From JAPOUP01 sp965199865 (GTDB lineage Bacteria > Pseudomonadota > Alphaproteobacteria > Rhodobacterales > Rhodobacteraceae), in contig CBDATU010000020.1 in NCBI GenBank assembly GCA_965199865.1, forward strand, positions 558,001 through 622,000: a stretch of DNA of 64,000 nucleotides. Direction: 5' to 3'. Position 1 is the stretch's first letter. Each line of letters starts with the position of its first letter. Below are positions 27,050 through 35,472 of the stretch, in pieces. The translations under genes were made by a program, and so were the position numbers. The notes beneath the pieces are model-generated. The model was given only the letters and a program-made list of their open reading frames with translations. It did not search any database and was not told the origin of the DNA.

Positions 27050-29095
27050 TCATTCAAACTCCATGATGACATCATCCACGGCGAGGCTATCGCCCGGAGC
27101 AACGTTGATCCTGCTGACAACCGATTTCCTCTCAGCGCGCAGGATGTTCTCCATCTTCATCGCCTCCACGGTACAGAGCGACTGACCCGCCTGGATTTCC
27201 TGACCGATCTCGACATCAATCCTGACGACCAGTCCAGGCATCGGGCATAACAGCATCCTTGATGTGTCGGGCGGCTGTCTGACCCGCATCAGCGAAGCGA
27301 GCTCCGCCTGCCGAGGGGTCCTCACGATAACCCTCATGTCGGCCCCTCGGGTGCGGATTCGGAACCCGCCTGACACCTTTGCGACCTTAAGCACCAGCGG
27401 TGTGCCGTCCACATCAAGCACCGCCAGGGTATCCCCTGGAGTCCAGTCGCTTTCCACCCGAACTACGCCACCATCCTCAAAGTGGAGACTGGCACCGCTA
27501 TGGTCCGCTTTGACCCGCAGCGGAAAGGACCTACCCTGGACGCTTACAACCCAGTCGCTACCAACCCGCCGCTCGTGGTTGTCCATCCGTCCACTGACGC
27601 GCGTTCGCCTGATCTCGGCCACGCGGTACATTGCCGCCGCTGCAGCGGCAACCCGCCGCAGATCACTGTCCGCCAGGCTGACGCCTTCGAATCCACCAGC
27701 GAATTCCTCCTCGATGAACGCAGTGGTGATCTCTCCCGAAATGAACTTCGGATGGTCCATCACTGCGCTCAGGAATGGAAGGTTGTGCTCAATTCCTTCG
27801 ATCTCGAACCGGTCAAGGGCCAGTAGCATCGTCTCGACGGCCCTGATGCGCTTCGGTGCCCAGGTGCAGAGCTTGGCGATCATCGGGTCGTAATGCATGC
27901 TGATCTCACCACCCTCATACACACCCGTGTCGTTGCGCACGGCCGTCTCGCCCCGCCCGGCCGATCCCAGCCAGCGGCCATTTGAGAGCAGAGGTCCAGC
28001 AGAAGTCTCCACCGGCGGCCGGTACCGGGTCAGCCGGCCTATCGAAGGGAGAAAGCCGCGATGGGGATCCTCCGCATAGACACGGCTCTCCATCGCCCAT
28101 CCAATGAGACTCACGTCAGACTGCGAGAGCGAAAGCCTTTCACCGGCAGCGATGCGAATCATCTGTTCGACCAGGTCAATGCCGGTGACCAGTTCCGTGA
28201 CGGGATGCTCCACCTGAAGACGCGTGTTCATTTCGAGAAAGTAGAAATTCCGGTCTCCGTCCACTATGAATTCGACGGTACCCGCACTCTGGTAACCTAC
28301 AGCCTTCGCCAGCGTGACCGCCTGCTCTCCCATTGCCGCCCGGGTCACTTCGTCCAGAAACGGAGACGGCGCCTCCTCAACCACTTTCTGGTTCCTTCGC
28401 TGGATCGAGCATTCGCGCTCGCCAAGGAAGATTCCGTTGCCGTGGGCATCGCAGAGAACCTGGAGCTCGATATGTCTTGGACGTGTAATGAATTTCTCGA
28501 TGAAAATGCGGTCATCGCCAAAGCTGGCGGCAGCCTCGCTTCGGGAAGACCGGAATCCTTCCCGTACCTGGTCATCGTCCCAGGCGATCCGCATACCCTT
28601 GCCACCGCCACCGGCGCTCGCCTTGATCATGACCGGATAGCCGATATCGGACGCGATCCTTACCGCCTCCTCAGCATCCTCGATCAGCCCCATATAGCCT
28701 GGGACGGTGGACACTCCGGAGTCCAGCGCGATCCTTTTCGAAGTGATCTTGTCACCCATCGATTCGATGGCATTCGTCGGCGGGCCGATGAAGGTGATTC
28801 CGTCGCGTTCAAGGGTTTCCGAGAACCTAGCGTTCTCGCTGAGAAAACCGTATCCGGGATGCACGGCCTCGGCACCTGTCTTTCCTATCGCGTCCATTAT
28901 CCGGTCAATCGCAACGTAGGACTGGATGGCGGGTGATGGGCCAATGTGGACCGCTTCATCCGCCATTCTCACATGCAGCGCCCGTGCATCGGCGTCGGAG
29001 TGGACGGCAACGGTCGCGATACCCAACCGGCGGGCGGTCTTGATTACCCTGCAGGCGATCTCACCACGATTCGCGATCAAAATCTTGTTGAACAT
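27050..29095 (-). CDS. pccA: Propionyl-CoA carboxylase alpha subunit (biotin carboxylase)
   Basis: The 681-residue protein has the biotin carboxylase domain (MFNKILIANRGEIACRVI, KASAGGGGKGMRI, RECSIQRRNQKVVEEAPSP), a linker BT domain, and a C-terminal biotinyl domain with EAMKMEN where Lys 647 is biotinylated. Length is typical of PccA rather than of AccC. With PccB it carboxylates propionyl-CoA to (S)-methylmalonyl-CoA. The next genes upstream on the same strand are a small lipoprotein and pccB. Confidence 0.96.
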   Translation of the reverse strand: MFNKILIANRGEIACRVIKTARRLGIATVAVHSDADARALHVRMADEAVHIGPSPAIQSYVAIDRIMDAIGKTGAEAVHPGYGFLSENARFSETLERDGITFIGPPTNAIESMGDKITSKRIALDSGVSTVPGYMGLIEDAEEAVRIASDIGYPVMIKASAGGGGKGMRIAWDDDQVREGFRSSRSEAAASFGDDRIFIEKFITRPRHIELQVLCDAHGNGIFLGERECSIQRRNQKVVEEAPSPFLDEVTRAAMGEQAVTLAKAVGYQSAGTVEFIVDGDRNFYFLEMNTRLQVEHPVTELVTGIDLVEQMIRIAAGERLSLSQSDVSLIGWAMESRVYAEDPHRGFLPSIGRLTRYRPPVETSAGPLLSNGRWLGSAGRGETAVRNDTGVYEGGEISMHYDPMIAKLCTWAPKRIRAVETMLLALDRFEIEGIEHNLPFLSAVMDHPKFISGEITTAFIEEEFAGGFEGVSLADSDLRRVAAAAAAMYRVAEIRRTRVSGRMDNHERRVGSDWVVSVQGRSFPLRVKADHSGASLHFEDGGVVRVESDWTPGDTLAVLDVDGTPLVLKVAKVSGGFRIRTRGADMRVIVRTPRQAELASLMRVRQPPDTSRMLLCPMPGLVVRIDVEIGQEIQAGQSLCTVEAMKMENILRAERKSVVSRINVAPGDSLAVDDVIMEFE

Positions 29096-29592
29096 CCATC
29101 ATCCTTCCCGACTTCTGGCCTTGAAGCCAAGTGAACCGCGACCGTCTTTCAGACTGCATTCGAGAGAGGCGGCCCCCACTGTCGAGCCAGTGGCTTCGAC
29201 ACGACCGTCGTAATCCAGCCGGCACGCGAATTGACCCTATCAGGCATTCAGTGCATCCCAGCGCTGTGTCCAGCCTGACGCACCGGCAACCCGTGTAGGG
29301 ACACCAGGTGAAGGCCGTCCCCGGGATTCCGGACTGCGCCAGACGGTTCCGCAGGCATGATCATTGCATCTGATATGACATGCCTAAATGCGGGATTGCA
29401 TGCCACGTGGGATCCACAAAGACACAACCCCGTTGCAGCCGATCCGCATGCACCCAAGCTAACGACCTGAAAATCGGTATCGGGAAAACGGCCCCAAATG
29501 CCGTGGTGCCCTATCATACGCCAACCTCCCGAACGGCGGCGCGGCATCTGGGGGCGGACGCAATGACCCGCCCCACAGGACAATCAGCCCTA
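29096..29592. other. Gap between pccA and the small lipoprotein gene
   Basis: About 500 bases without a recognised gene. A stem-loop sits near the lipoprotein stop (29551-29574). Other frames on both strands are short or antisense artefacts. A promoter for pccA probably lies within this gap, but none stands out. Confidence 0.4.
29551..29574 (-). terminator. Candidate stem-loop after the small lipoprotein gene
   Basis: GGGGCGG (29551-29557) pairs with CCGCCCC (29568-29574) around a 10-base loop. The loop starts about 19 bases beyond the lipoprotein stop on the minus strand. There is no T-run, so efficient intrinsic termination is doubtful. It may instead stabilise the short message. Confidence 0.4.
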
Positions 29593-29751
29593 TTACATCT
29601 TGGTGTCCATTGGATCCATGGACATCTCTTCGGCCATTTCCATTTCTTCGTCAGCCATTTCCTCGTGCATTTCCTCGTGCACCTGTGCGGCGCAGGCTGC
29701 AACAAATGCAGCCAGAGAAAGAGTAATGGCGATCTTAACACTCTTGGACAT
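29593..29751 (-). CDS. Small methionine-rich acidic lipoprotein
   Basis: This 52-residue gene begins ATG 29751 after a GGGAGA site. The signal sequence MSKSVKIAITLSLAAFVAAC ends in a lipobox (VAAC, Cys 20). The mature 33 residues are dominated by Glu and Met (EEMHEEMADEEMEMAEEM), with eight Met, two of them next to His or Asp. Such composition suggests a membrane-anchored metal-binding (for example copper) or structural peptide. No named family comes to mind. It lies between pccA and pccB on the same strand. Confidence 0.75.
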   Translation of the reverse strand: MSKSVKIAITLSLAAFVAACAAQVHEEMHEEMADEEMEMAEEMSMDPMDTKM

Positions 29752-30082
29752 GCGAGTCTCCCATTGAATTTTCGACTTCTCAGCAGAAACGCCCTAGCGG
29801 ACTGCTTGCAGGTATCTATCTTGACAAGAATTCGGCAGGATGCAACAGAAATTTTGTCAACCTGCACAGGATCCCGGCGTGACACATAGGTCACTGTGAA
29901 GTCTGGCTCCCGCAAAGCAGGCAGCAGCATCGTCGGGACAGAGTTGCATATGCCCATCATGACCCGCCCCGGAAATGGGAACGGTTCTCGAATCCGGACA
30001 CCCCCGCAGCACTGGATTCCTTGCGGAGCCGCCGGGCCGGTCCCGCCAAAGCGCGTCGCTCGAGTTCAGGCATCCGCTCGCC
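29752..30082. other. Gap between the lipoprotein gene and pccB
   Basis: About 330 bases. Near the lipoprotein start is the palindrome TCTTGACAAGA (29819-29829) and a TTGTCAA repeat near 29854, which could be operator half-sites or promoter elements for the lipoprotein gene. No coding sequence is apparent. Confidence 0.4.
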
Positions 30083-31615
30083 TCACAATGGGATGTTATC
30101 GTGCTTTTTCCACGGATTCCGCAGTTTCTTGCCCCGGAGCGAGGCGAATGCGCGGCATACTCTCTTTCGGGTGTCTCTCGGTATGATCACCTCTTCGATA
30201 AAGCCTCTTTCCGCGGCCACGAACGGATTGGCGAACCGGTCCTGATAGTCCTTCGTGCGTTCGGCGATCCTGTCGGCATCATCCATTTCGGAACGGTAAA
30301 GGATCTCCACAGCACCCTTTGCCCCCATCACAGCGATCTCCGCAGAAGGCCAGGCATAGTTGAAATCGCCACGCAGATGCTTTGAGGCCATGACGTCATA
30401 GGCGCCCCCGTAAGCCTTGCGGGTTATGACCGTGACCTTTGGAACCGTTGCCTCCGCATAGGCGAAAAGCAGCTTCGCTCCATGTTTGATGACACCACCA
30501 TATTCCTGCGACGTTCCCGGAAGGAAGCCTGGCACATCGACAAAGGTCAGAAGTGGAATCTCGAAGGCGTCGCAGAAACGAACGAATCTTGCGGCCTTAC
30601 GGGACGAATCGATGTCGAGGCATCCCGCCAGCACCATTGGCTGGTTGGCCACGGCACCAACCGTCTGGCCCTCAAGGCGGATGAATCCGGTAATGATGTT
30701 CTTGGCGAATTCCGCCTGGATTTCAAAGAAGTCCCCTTCATCCGCCACTTCTCGAATCAGCTCGTGCATATCGTAGGGCGAGTTGGGATTGTCGGGAATC
30801 AGGCTATCCAGGCTTTCCCCAATCCGGGCGGGGTGATCGAAGAATGGCCGTACCGGAGGCCTGCTCCGGTTGTTGAGTGGCAGGAAATCCACCAGACGCC
30901 GAATCTCCGTCATGGCCACGACATCGTTCTCAAACGCCCCGTCAGCGACCGACGACTTTCTTGTATGGGTCACGGACCCACCCAGCTCCTCCGCCGTCAC
31001 CACCTCGTTGGTCACGGTCCTTACGACGTCCGGCCCGGTGACGAACATGTAGGACGTGTCCATCACCATGAAGATGAAGTCCGTCATCGCCGGCGAATAT
31101 ACGGCTCCGCCAGCGCAGGGGCCCATGATGACGCTGATCTGCGGGACAACACCTGAGGCCAGGACATTGCGCTGGAACACTTCCGCATATCCGGCCAGGG
31201 ATGCGACGCCCTCCTGAATCCGGGCCCCGCCCGAATCGTTGAGGCCAATCACAGGAGCGCCATTCTGCACCGCCATGTCCATGACCTTGCAGATCTTCTG
31301 CGCATGGGTCTCGGATAGCGAGCCGCCGAAGACCGTGAAGTCCTGACTGAACACGTAGACCATGCGGCCATTGATCGTTCCCCATCCCGTGACGACGCCA
31401 TCACCTGAAGGCCGCTCTGCCTCCATACCGAAATCGTTGCAGCGATGGACGACGAACGTGTCGAATTCCTCGAAACTGTCCTCATCAAGCAACAGTTCAA
31501 GTCGCTCGCGGGCGGTCAGTTTGCCCTTCGCATGCTGCGCATCGATCCTGCGCTGCCCACCGCCGAGCTGCGCCGCGTTGCGACGGTTCTGGAGTTCCTG
31601 CAGGATGTCCTTCAT
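30083..31615 (-). CDS. pccB: Propionyl-CoA carboxylase beta subunit (carboxyltransferase)
   Basis: I choose ATG 31615 (510 residues, MKDILQELQNRRNAAQLGGG). The frame continues upstream to 31759 but that part does not match PccB and would cross the regulatory palindrome. The carboxyltransferase folds are seen in SQDFTVFGGSLSETHAQKI, GGARIQEGVASLAGYAEVF, GAKLLFAYAEATVPKVTVI and RKAYGGAYDVMASKHL. It transfers carboxyl from biotin on PccA to propionyl-CoA. A TTTGCAAA motif lies about 85 bases upstream, and a PccR-type regulator is encoded at 38377. Confidence 0.96.
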   Translation of the reverse strand: MKDILQELQNRRNAAQLGGGQRRIDAQHAKGKLTARERLELLLDEDSFEEFDTFVVHRCNDFGMEAERPSGDGVVTGWGTINGRMVYVFSQDFTVFGGSLSETHAQKICKVMDMAVQNGAPVIGLNDSGGARIQEGVASLAGYAEVFQRNVLASGVVPQISVIMGPCAGGAVYSPAMTDFIFMVMDTSYMFVTGPDVVRTVTNEVVTAEELGGSVTHTRKSSVADGAFENDVVAMTEIRRLVDFLPLNNRSRPPVRPFFDHPARIGESLDSLIPDNPNSPYDMHELIREVADEGDFFEIQAEFAKNIITGFIRLEGQTVGAVANQPMVLAGCLDIDSSRKAARFVRFCDAFEIPLLTFVDVPGFLPGTSQEYGGVIKHGAKLLFAYAEATVPKVTVITRKAYGGAYDVMASKHLRGDFNYAWPSAEIAVMGAKGAVEILYRSEMDDADRIAERTKDYQDRFANPFVAAERGFIEEVIIPRDTRKRVCRAFASLRGKKLRNPWKKHDNIPL

Positions 31616-31700
31616 ACGCGTTTCCGATTCGCCCTGCCGCCTCGTTGGCACACCGCAGGATATGCAGGGATTCCGGGCAAGGGAAGCGGAATTCCGTAAA

Positions 31701-31740
31701 TTTGCAAAGTTCTGAAAATATAGAAGCTGGAAATCGCAAA
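31701..31740. promoter_or_regulatory. TTTGCAAA palindrome, candidate PccR operator
   Basis: A perfect 8-base palindrome TTTGCAAA occupies 31701-31708 in the divergent region between pccB and the proline-racemase-family gene. A second imperfect copy, ATCGCAAA (six of eight), lies at 31733-31740. As I recall, the PccR regulator of Rhodobacter sphaeroides binds TTTGCAAA half-sites upstream of pccB. The PccR homologue is encoded in this window. The second site differs from the 4-base spacing remembered for the reference operator, so the exact layout needs testing. Confidence 0.6.
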
Positions 31741-31749
31741 ATTGAAAAC

Positions 31750-32775
31750 ATGATTCCACCCTCGACCATCCAAATGGTCTCCGCTCACGCGGAAGGCGAA
31801 GTCGGCAACGTCATCACGGCAGGCGTGCAGCCTCCGCCCGGCGAAACTCTATGGGATCAGCGTGACTGGCTCGCCACTGACGGCAGTCTGAGGGACCTGC
31901 TTCTACAAGAGCCGCGTGGAGGAGCGCTTACGCATGTGAACCTCCTGGTACCTCCCTTCGATCCTCGCGCCAGTATGGGATTTCTGATCATGGAGCCCGT
32001 GCATACGCCACCCATGTCGGGATCGAACGCCATGTGCGTTGCGACCGTCTGTCTGGAAACCGGACTGGTTCCGACATCCGGACCCGTCACCGAATTCTGT
32101 CTCGAAGCACCCGCCGGGCTGGTTCCCGTTCGTGCCACCCGCCTGGACGGAAAGGCGCGTTCCATCGAAATCACCAATGCTCCCTGCTTCGCCGACAGGC
32201 TCGACGCGCCTCTGGAAATTGTGGGCCATCCCACCATTGCGGTCGATACCGCCTATGGTGGTGACAGTTTCGTACTGGTTGATTCGGCGGCTCTGGGTCT
32301 CACACTTAGCCCTGATGAAGGGCGTGACATAGCCGATCTCGGTGCCAGGGTGACAGTGGCTGCCAACGAGCAGCTGGGATTCTCGCACCCGCAGCAGCCC
32401 TGGTCGCACATCTCGTTCTGCCAGTTCACGTCACCGGTGCAGCAAAGCGACGCCGGTCCAGTGGGAACAAGCGCCGTCGTCATCGATCCCGGCAGGATTG
32501 ACCGCTCCCCCTGCGGCACGGGCTGTTCCGCGCGAATGGCAGTGATGCATGCACGCGGCGAGTTGCAAGACGGTGACCAATACATCGGGCGGTCGATCAT
32601 CGGCGGCCGCTTCGAATGCCGCATTACCGGAGTTACGTCCATCGGCGACCGACCCGCGATCCTGCCTTCAGTCAGGGGCCGCGTGTGGATAACCGGGCTC
32701 CATCAGGTGACGTGCGATCCGACCGACCCCTGGCCACGCGGCTACCGGGTCGCCGACACCTGGCCGTCCAGATAG
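31750..32775 (+). CDS. Proline racemase family enzyme (hydroxyproline epimerase/dehydratase type)
   Basis: ATG 31750 gives 341 residues. The first catalytic position is Ser 90 (PPMSGSN), where proline racemases have Cys. The second is Cys 255 in DRSPCGTGCSA. The Ser/Cys pair marks a subgroup reported to act as 4-hydroxyproline 2-epimerases or trans-3-hydroxyproline dehydratases rather than proline racemase. The start has only a weak ribosome binding site. It diverges from pccB and is followed after 14 bases by an MFS transporter gene, so the two may form an operon. Specificity is inferred. Confidence 0.87.
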   Translation: MIPPSTIQMVSAHAEGEVGNVITAGVQPPPGETLWDQRDWLATDGSLRDLLLQEPRGGALTHVNLLVPPFDPRASMGFLIMEPVHTPPMSGSNAMCVATVCLETGLVPTSGPVTEFCLEAPAGLVPVRATRLDGKARSIEITNAPCFADRLDAPLEIVGHPTIAVDTAYGGDSFVLVDSAALGLTLSPDEGRDIADLGARVTVAANEQLGFSHPQQPWSHISFCQFTSPVQQSDAGPVGTSAVVIDPGRIDRSPCGTGCSARMAVMHARGELQDGDQYIGRSIIGGRFECRITGVTSIGDRPAILPSVRGRVWITGLHQVTCDPTDPWPRGYRVADTWPSR

Positions 32776-32789
32776 GCGCGGCGCTTCAC

Positions 32790-34052
32790 ATGGCCATGCA
32801 TGAGGACACAATCCGACCGGCTGGGGTTAAGGCTCCCCCTTCCGTCCGGTTTCTCGACCGCAGGACCCCACCCCATGTCGTGACGCTGATCCTGATAATG
32901 GGGATAGCTGCGCTCTCAATGAACGTGTTCCTCCCATCGCTTCCAGGCATGACGGAGCATTTCGGCACGGATTACCGGGTCATGCAGCTGTCCATTGCGA
33001 TCTATCTCGGCGTGAATGCGGCACTGCATGTGGTCGTCGGTCCGCTCTCCGACCGGCTGGGACGCAGACCCGTCGTTCTATGGGGCTTTGTGGTTTTCGT
33101 CATTGCCTCGGTCGGCTGCCTGTTCGCTCCGACGGTGGAGACGTTTCTCGCATGTCGCATGCTTCAGGGAGCCGTGGTTGTGGGAATGGTCCTGAGCCGT
33201 GCCATCGTGCGGGATATGGTCCCGCAGGACCAGGCGGCATCCATGATCGGATACGTCACGATGGGAATGGCGGTCGTCCCCATGGTTGGACCGGCGATTG
33301 GCGGTTTCCTGGACGAAACGTTCGGCTGGCAGTCGAATTTCTGGATGCTTGCATTGCTGGGCACCCTGATCCTGCTGCTCTGCTGGTCCGACCTCGGCGA
33401 GACCTCTACGTCACGCATGACGAGCTTCACCGAGCAGTTCCGCCAGTATCCGGAGCTTCTGGGCGCACGCCGGTTCTGGGGTTACTGTCTCACGGCGGCA
33501 TTCAGCGGTGGCGCGTTCTTCGCCTATCTCGGTGGCGCACCTCTTGTCGGAAGCGCGGTATACGGGCTGGAGGCGTCCAGACTCGGGATTTATTTCGGAG
33601 CTCCAGCTCTTGGATATATCGTGGGCAACTTCCTGTCCGGGCGATATTCCGTACGTTTCGGAATCAACCGGATGATCCTGTCCGGATCGTTGATCACCAT
33701 TTTCGGCATGACCCTTCTGCTCGCAGCGCTGGTCATGGGTCTCGCCACAGCGGAAATTTTCTTTGGATTCATGACATTTCTGGGAATCGGCAATGGTTTG
33801 GTGCTGCCGAACGCGAATGCGGGGCTGCTTTCCGTGCGCCCACACCTGGCCGGAACCTCGAGCGGGCTCGGCGGGGCGACCATTATCGGCGGCGGTGCCG
33901 CACTGTCGGCGCTCGCCGGTACGCTACTGACGCCTGACCTGGGTGCGGTGCCTCTGGTGCTCATCCAGCTATGCACGACGCTCCTGGCGGTCGCATCAAT
34001 CCTATACGTTATCAAGCGCGAGAGGCAGCTCTCCCGGCCAGCTACCCGTTGA
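32790..34052 (+). CDS. MFS multidrug efflux transporter (Bcr/CflA family)
   Basis: From ATG 32790 the 420-residue protein has about 12 membrane spans. Typical Bcr/CflA motifs include FLPSLPGMTEHFGTD near the first span, PLSDRLGRRPVVLWG (the conserved loop 2-3) and MVGPAIGGFLDETFGW. These proton-driven exporters remove drugs such as bicyclomycin or small metabolites. Because it is 14 bases behind the racemase-family gene, export or uptake of a related metabolite is conceivable, but no substrate is shown. Confidence 0.92.
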   Translation: MAMHEDTIRPAGVKAPPSVRFLDRRTPPHVVTLILIMGIAALSMNVFLPSLPGMTEHFGTDYRVMQLSIAIYLGVNAALHVVVGPLSDRLGRRPVVLWGFVVFVIASVGCLFAPTVETFLACRMLQGAVVVGMVLSRAIVRDMVPQDQAASMIGYVTMGMAVVPMVGPAIGGFLDETFGWQSNFWMLALLGTLILLLCWSDLGETSTSRMTSFTEQFRQYPELLGARRFWGYCLTAAFSGGAFFAYLGGAPLVGSAVYGLEASRLGIYFGAPALGYIVGNFLSGRYSVRFGINRMILSGSLITIFGMTLLLAALVMGLATAEIFFGFMTFLGIGNGLVLPNANAGLLSVRPHLAGTSSGLGGATIIGGGAALSALAGTLLTPDLGAVPLVLIQLCTTLLAVASILYVIKRERQLSRPATR

Positions 34053-34300
34053 CATCCATTTTGCCTGATCCTGACCGGATGCTCAGTCAGGCGGCGATTA
34101 CAATCGGTCCCGCGACCGGAACCACGGGTTCCCGAAAGTGACGCCGATCAGGGACGACAGCGATGAGGCAACCGCAAGGGCCGTTCTTGGCGCAGATGAA
34201 GGTCTGACGGGAGATGTAGGTGGCGTCTGCCACATACTGCTGCATGAGGTCGCCGGTGGCACCTCTCACAACCATCCCGGCGGCATCCACTGCGACCCCG

Positions 34301-34807
34301 CTACGGCTTCCGCCATTCACAGACAGCATGCGAGACGATTGCATCGTTAGGCAGATAGCTGCTGGTATAGGGACATGCCCCGGTCAACCCCGCGTATTTG
34401 CCAGTGCCTCCCAAGATCGATTGGATCCCGGAACCGCCACCGCCTGAACTCGTATCACCGGCACGCCTGACGGCAAGCACATACCACGAATCGCCCGAAG
34501 TGTCCGTAAACGTGCAGGGAGCCTCAAGCTCAATACCGGCATCTGAATTCGTGAGGTAAACGAAACAGGTAGCGGAATAGATGTCTCCAGCGGCAAAGGG
34601 GCCACCACCGCTCTCAACCACGCTCGCCGCACCGCGCACGGTGCCGACCGTGACGGTCGCGCCCGCATGCTCCATCGAGGAATAGTCGCGCGTACCCATT
34701 TCGATAAACACGAAGCGGCCACTCGTATCCTCGGCGAACGCCACAGAGACCGGCGAACAAATCGTGAGCAAGGCGATGAACCAGGTCAGAAGTCTTCCCA
34801 AAAACAT
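34301..34807 (-). CDS. Secreted protein with a GGTGKYAGLTG motif, function unknown
   Basis: ATG 34807 after GGGAGAATTCAGAG gives 168 residues. The signal peptide is MFLGRLLTWFIALLTICSPVSVAFA, with cleavage near residue 25. The mature part is rich in beta-prone segments and ends with GGTGKYAGLTGACPYTSSYL. The GTGKYAG element resembles the C-terminal turn of allene-oxide-cyclase/dirigent-like barrels, a weak similarity. A glycine-serine linker (SSGGGGSG) sits near residue 124. It may be a periplasmic or secreted barrel protein. No function is claimed. Confidence 0.6.
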   Translation of the reverse strand: MFLGRLLTWFIALLTICSPVSVAFAEDTSGRFVFIEMGTRDYSSMEHAGATVTVGTVRGAASVVESGGGPFAAGDIYSATCFVYLTNSDAGIELEAPCTFTDTSGDSWYVLAVRRAGDTSSGGGGSGIQSILGGTGKYAGLTGACPYTSSYLPNDAIVSHAVCEWRKP

Positions 34808-35472
34808 CTCTGAATTCTCCCTGAGTGAGTGGGTGGATCGAGTCCGTTTGTATGCCGAATTTTGTGATTCGAAAGAAGTTTTTTCCCGAGCGAATGGACA
34901 GAATATCATGGTCAGCGCCATTCCCGGCGAGGCAATGACAGCCAGTCCACGCGAAATCCGAGCGAAACGTCCGCAACGATCGGAAAGTCGACCGAAAGCC
35001 CCCTGCGATGGAATAAGGATACCTCCCCGACATCGCCGAGGCACCGCCGCGCCCTGTCCAGATTGCCACTTTCCCTCTGCTGTGGATCGGACAGCGTTCA
35101 CCTCACATCAGGTGGTGATGGTCCGACGGCCTGGCAATCTCCAATGCCAAACCGCCCTTTGCGTAGCAGGGCTATCGCCTGTTTGGATCTTACCATTTCC
35201 TCTCCCATCTTCTTCTGGCGACCTTACAGGACATACAAGTGGCACCGCATATCCATGTGCCCGTAAGTGGTCACATCAATACACCCCTCACCGCAGCGTA
35301 TCCTCTCTGGAAGCGCGGATCGTCGGCGTCCCATGACACCTGCGGTAGGTCATATTTCCGGTCCGGGGGCCCGACCCTCCCGGAGACAATCCTCCAGTTC
35401 CATGTCTCCCTGCCCTATCCGACTGTGTTTCCGGGAAAGCCGGAATGGGGGAGGATAAGGGTTCAATAGCGA
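34808..35472. other. Intergenic region left of the insertion sequence
   Basis: About 660 bases between the secreted-protein gene and the left end of the IS. Short frames on both strands show no coherent protein. The promoter of the minus-strand secreted-protein gene should lie here. No RNA gene or repeat was recognised. Confidence 0.4.
35464..35472. repeat. Target-site direct repeat, left copy (9 bp)
   Basis: CAATAGCGA occurs immediately outside the left end of the insertion sequence and again at 36721-36729 outside the right end. A 9-base duplication is within the 8-10 base range expected for ISAs1-family insertion, indicating transposition rather than vertical descent of a domesticated gene. 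Confidence 0.85.

Noticed and set aside
28061..28936. Plus-strand open frame of 291 codons
   Set aside because: Antisense to the biotin carboxylase domain of pccA, so taken as a shadow frame.
34087..34344. Minus-strand 85-codon frame beside the secreted protein
   Set aside because: Overlaps the end of the better supported secreted-protein gene and has no signal or motif.
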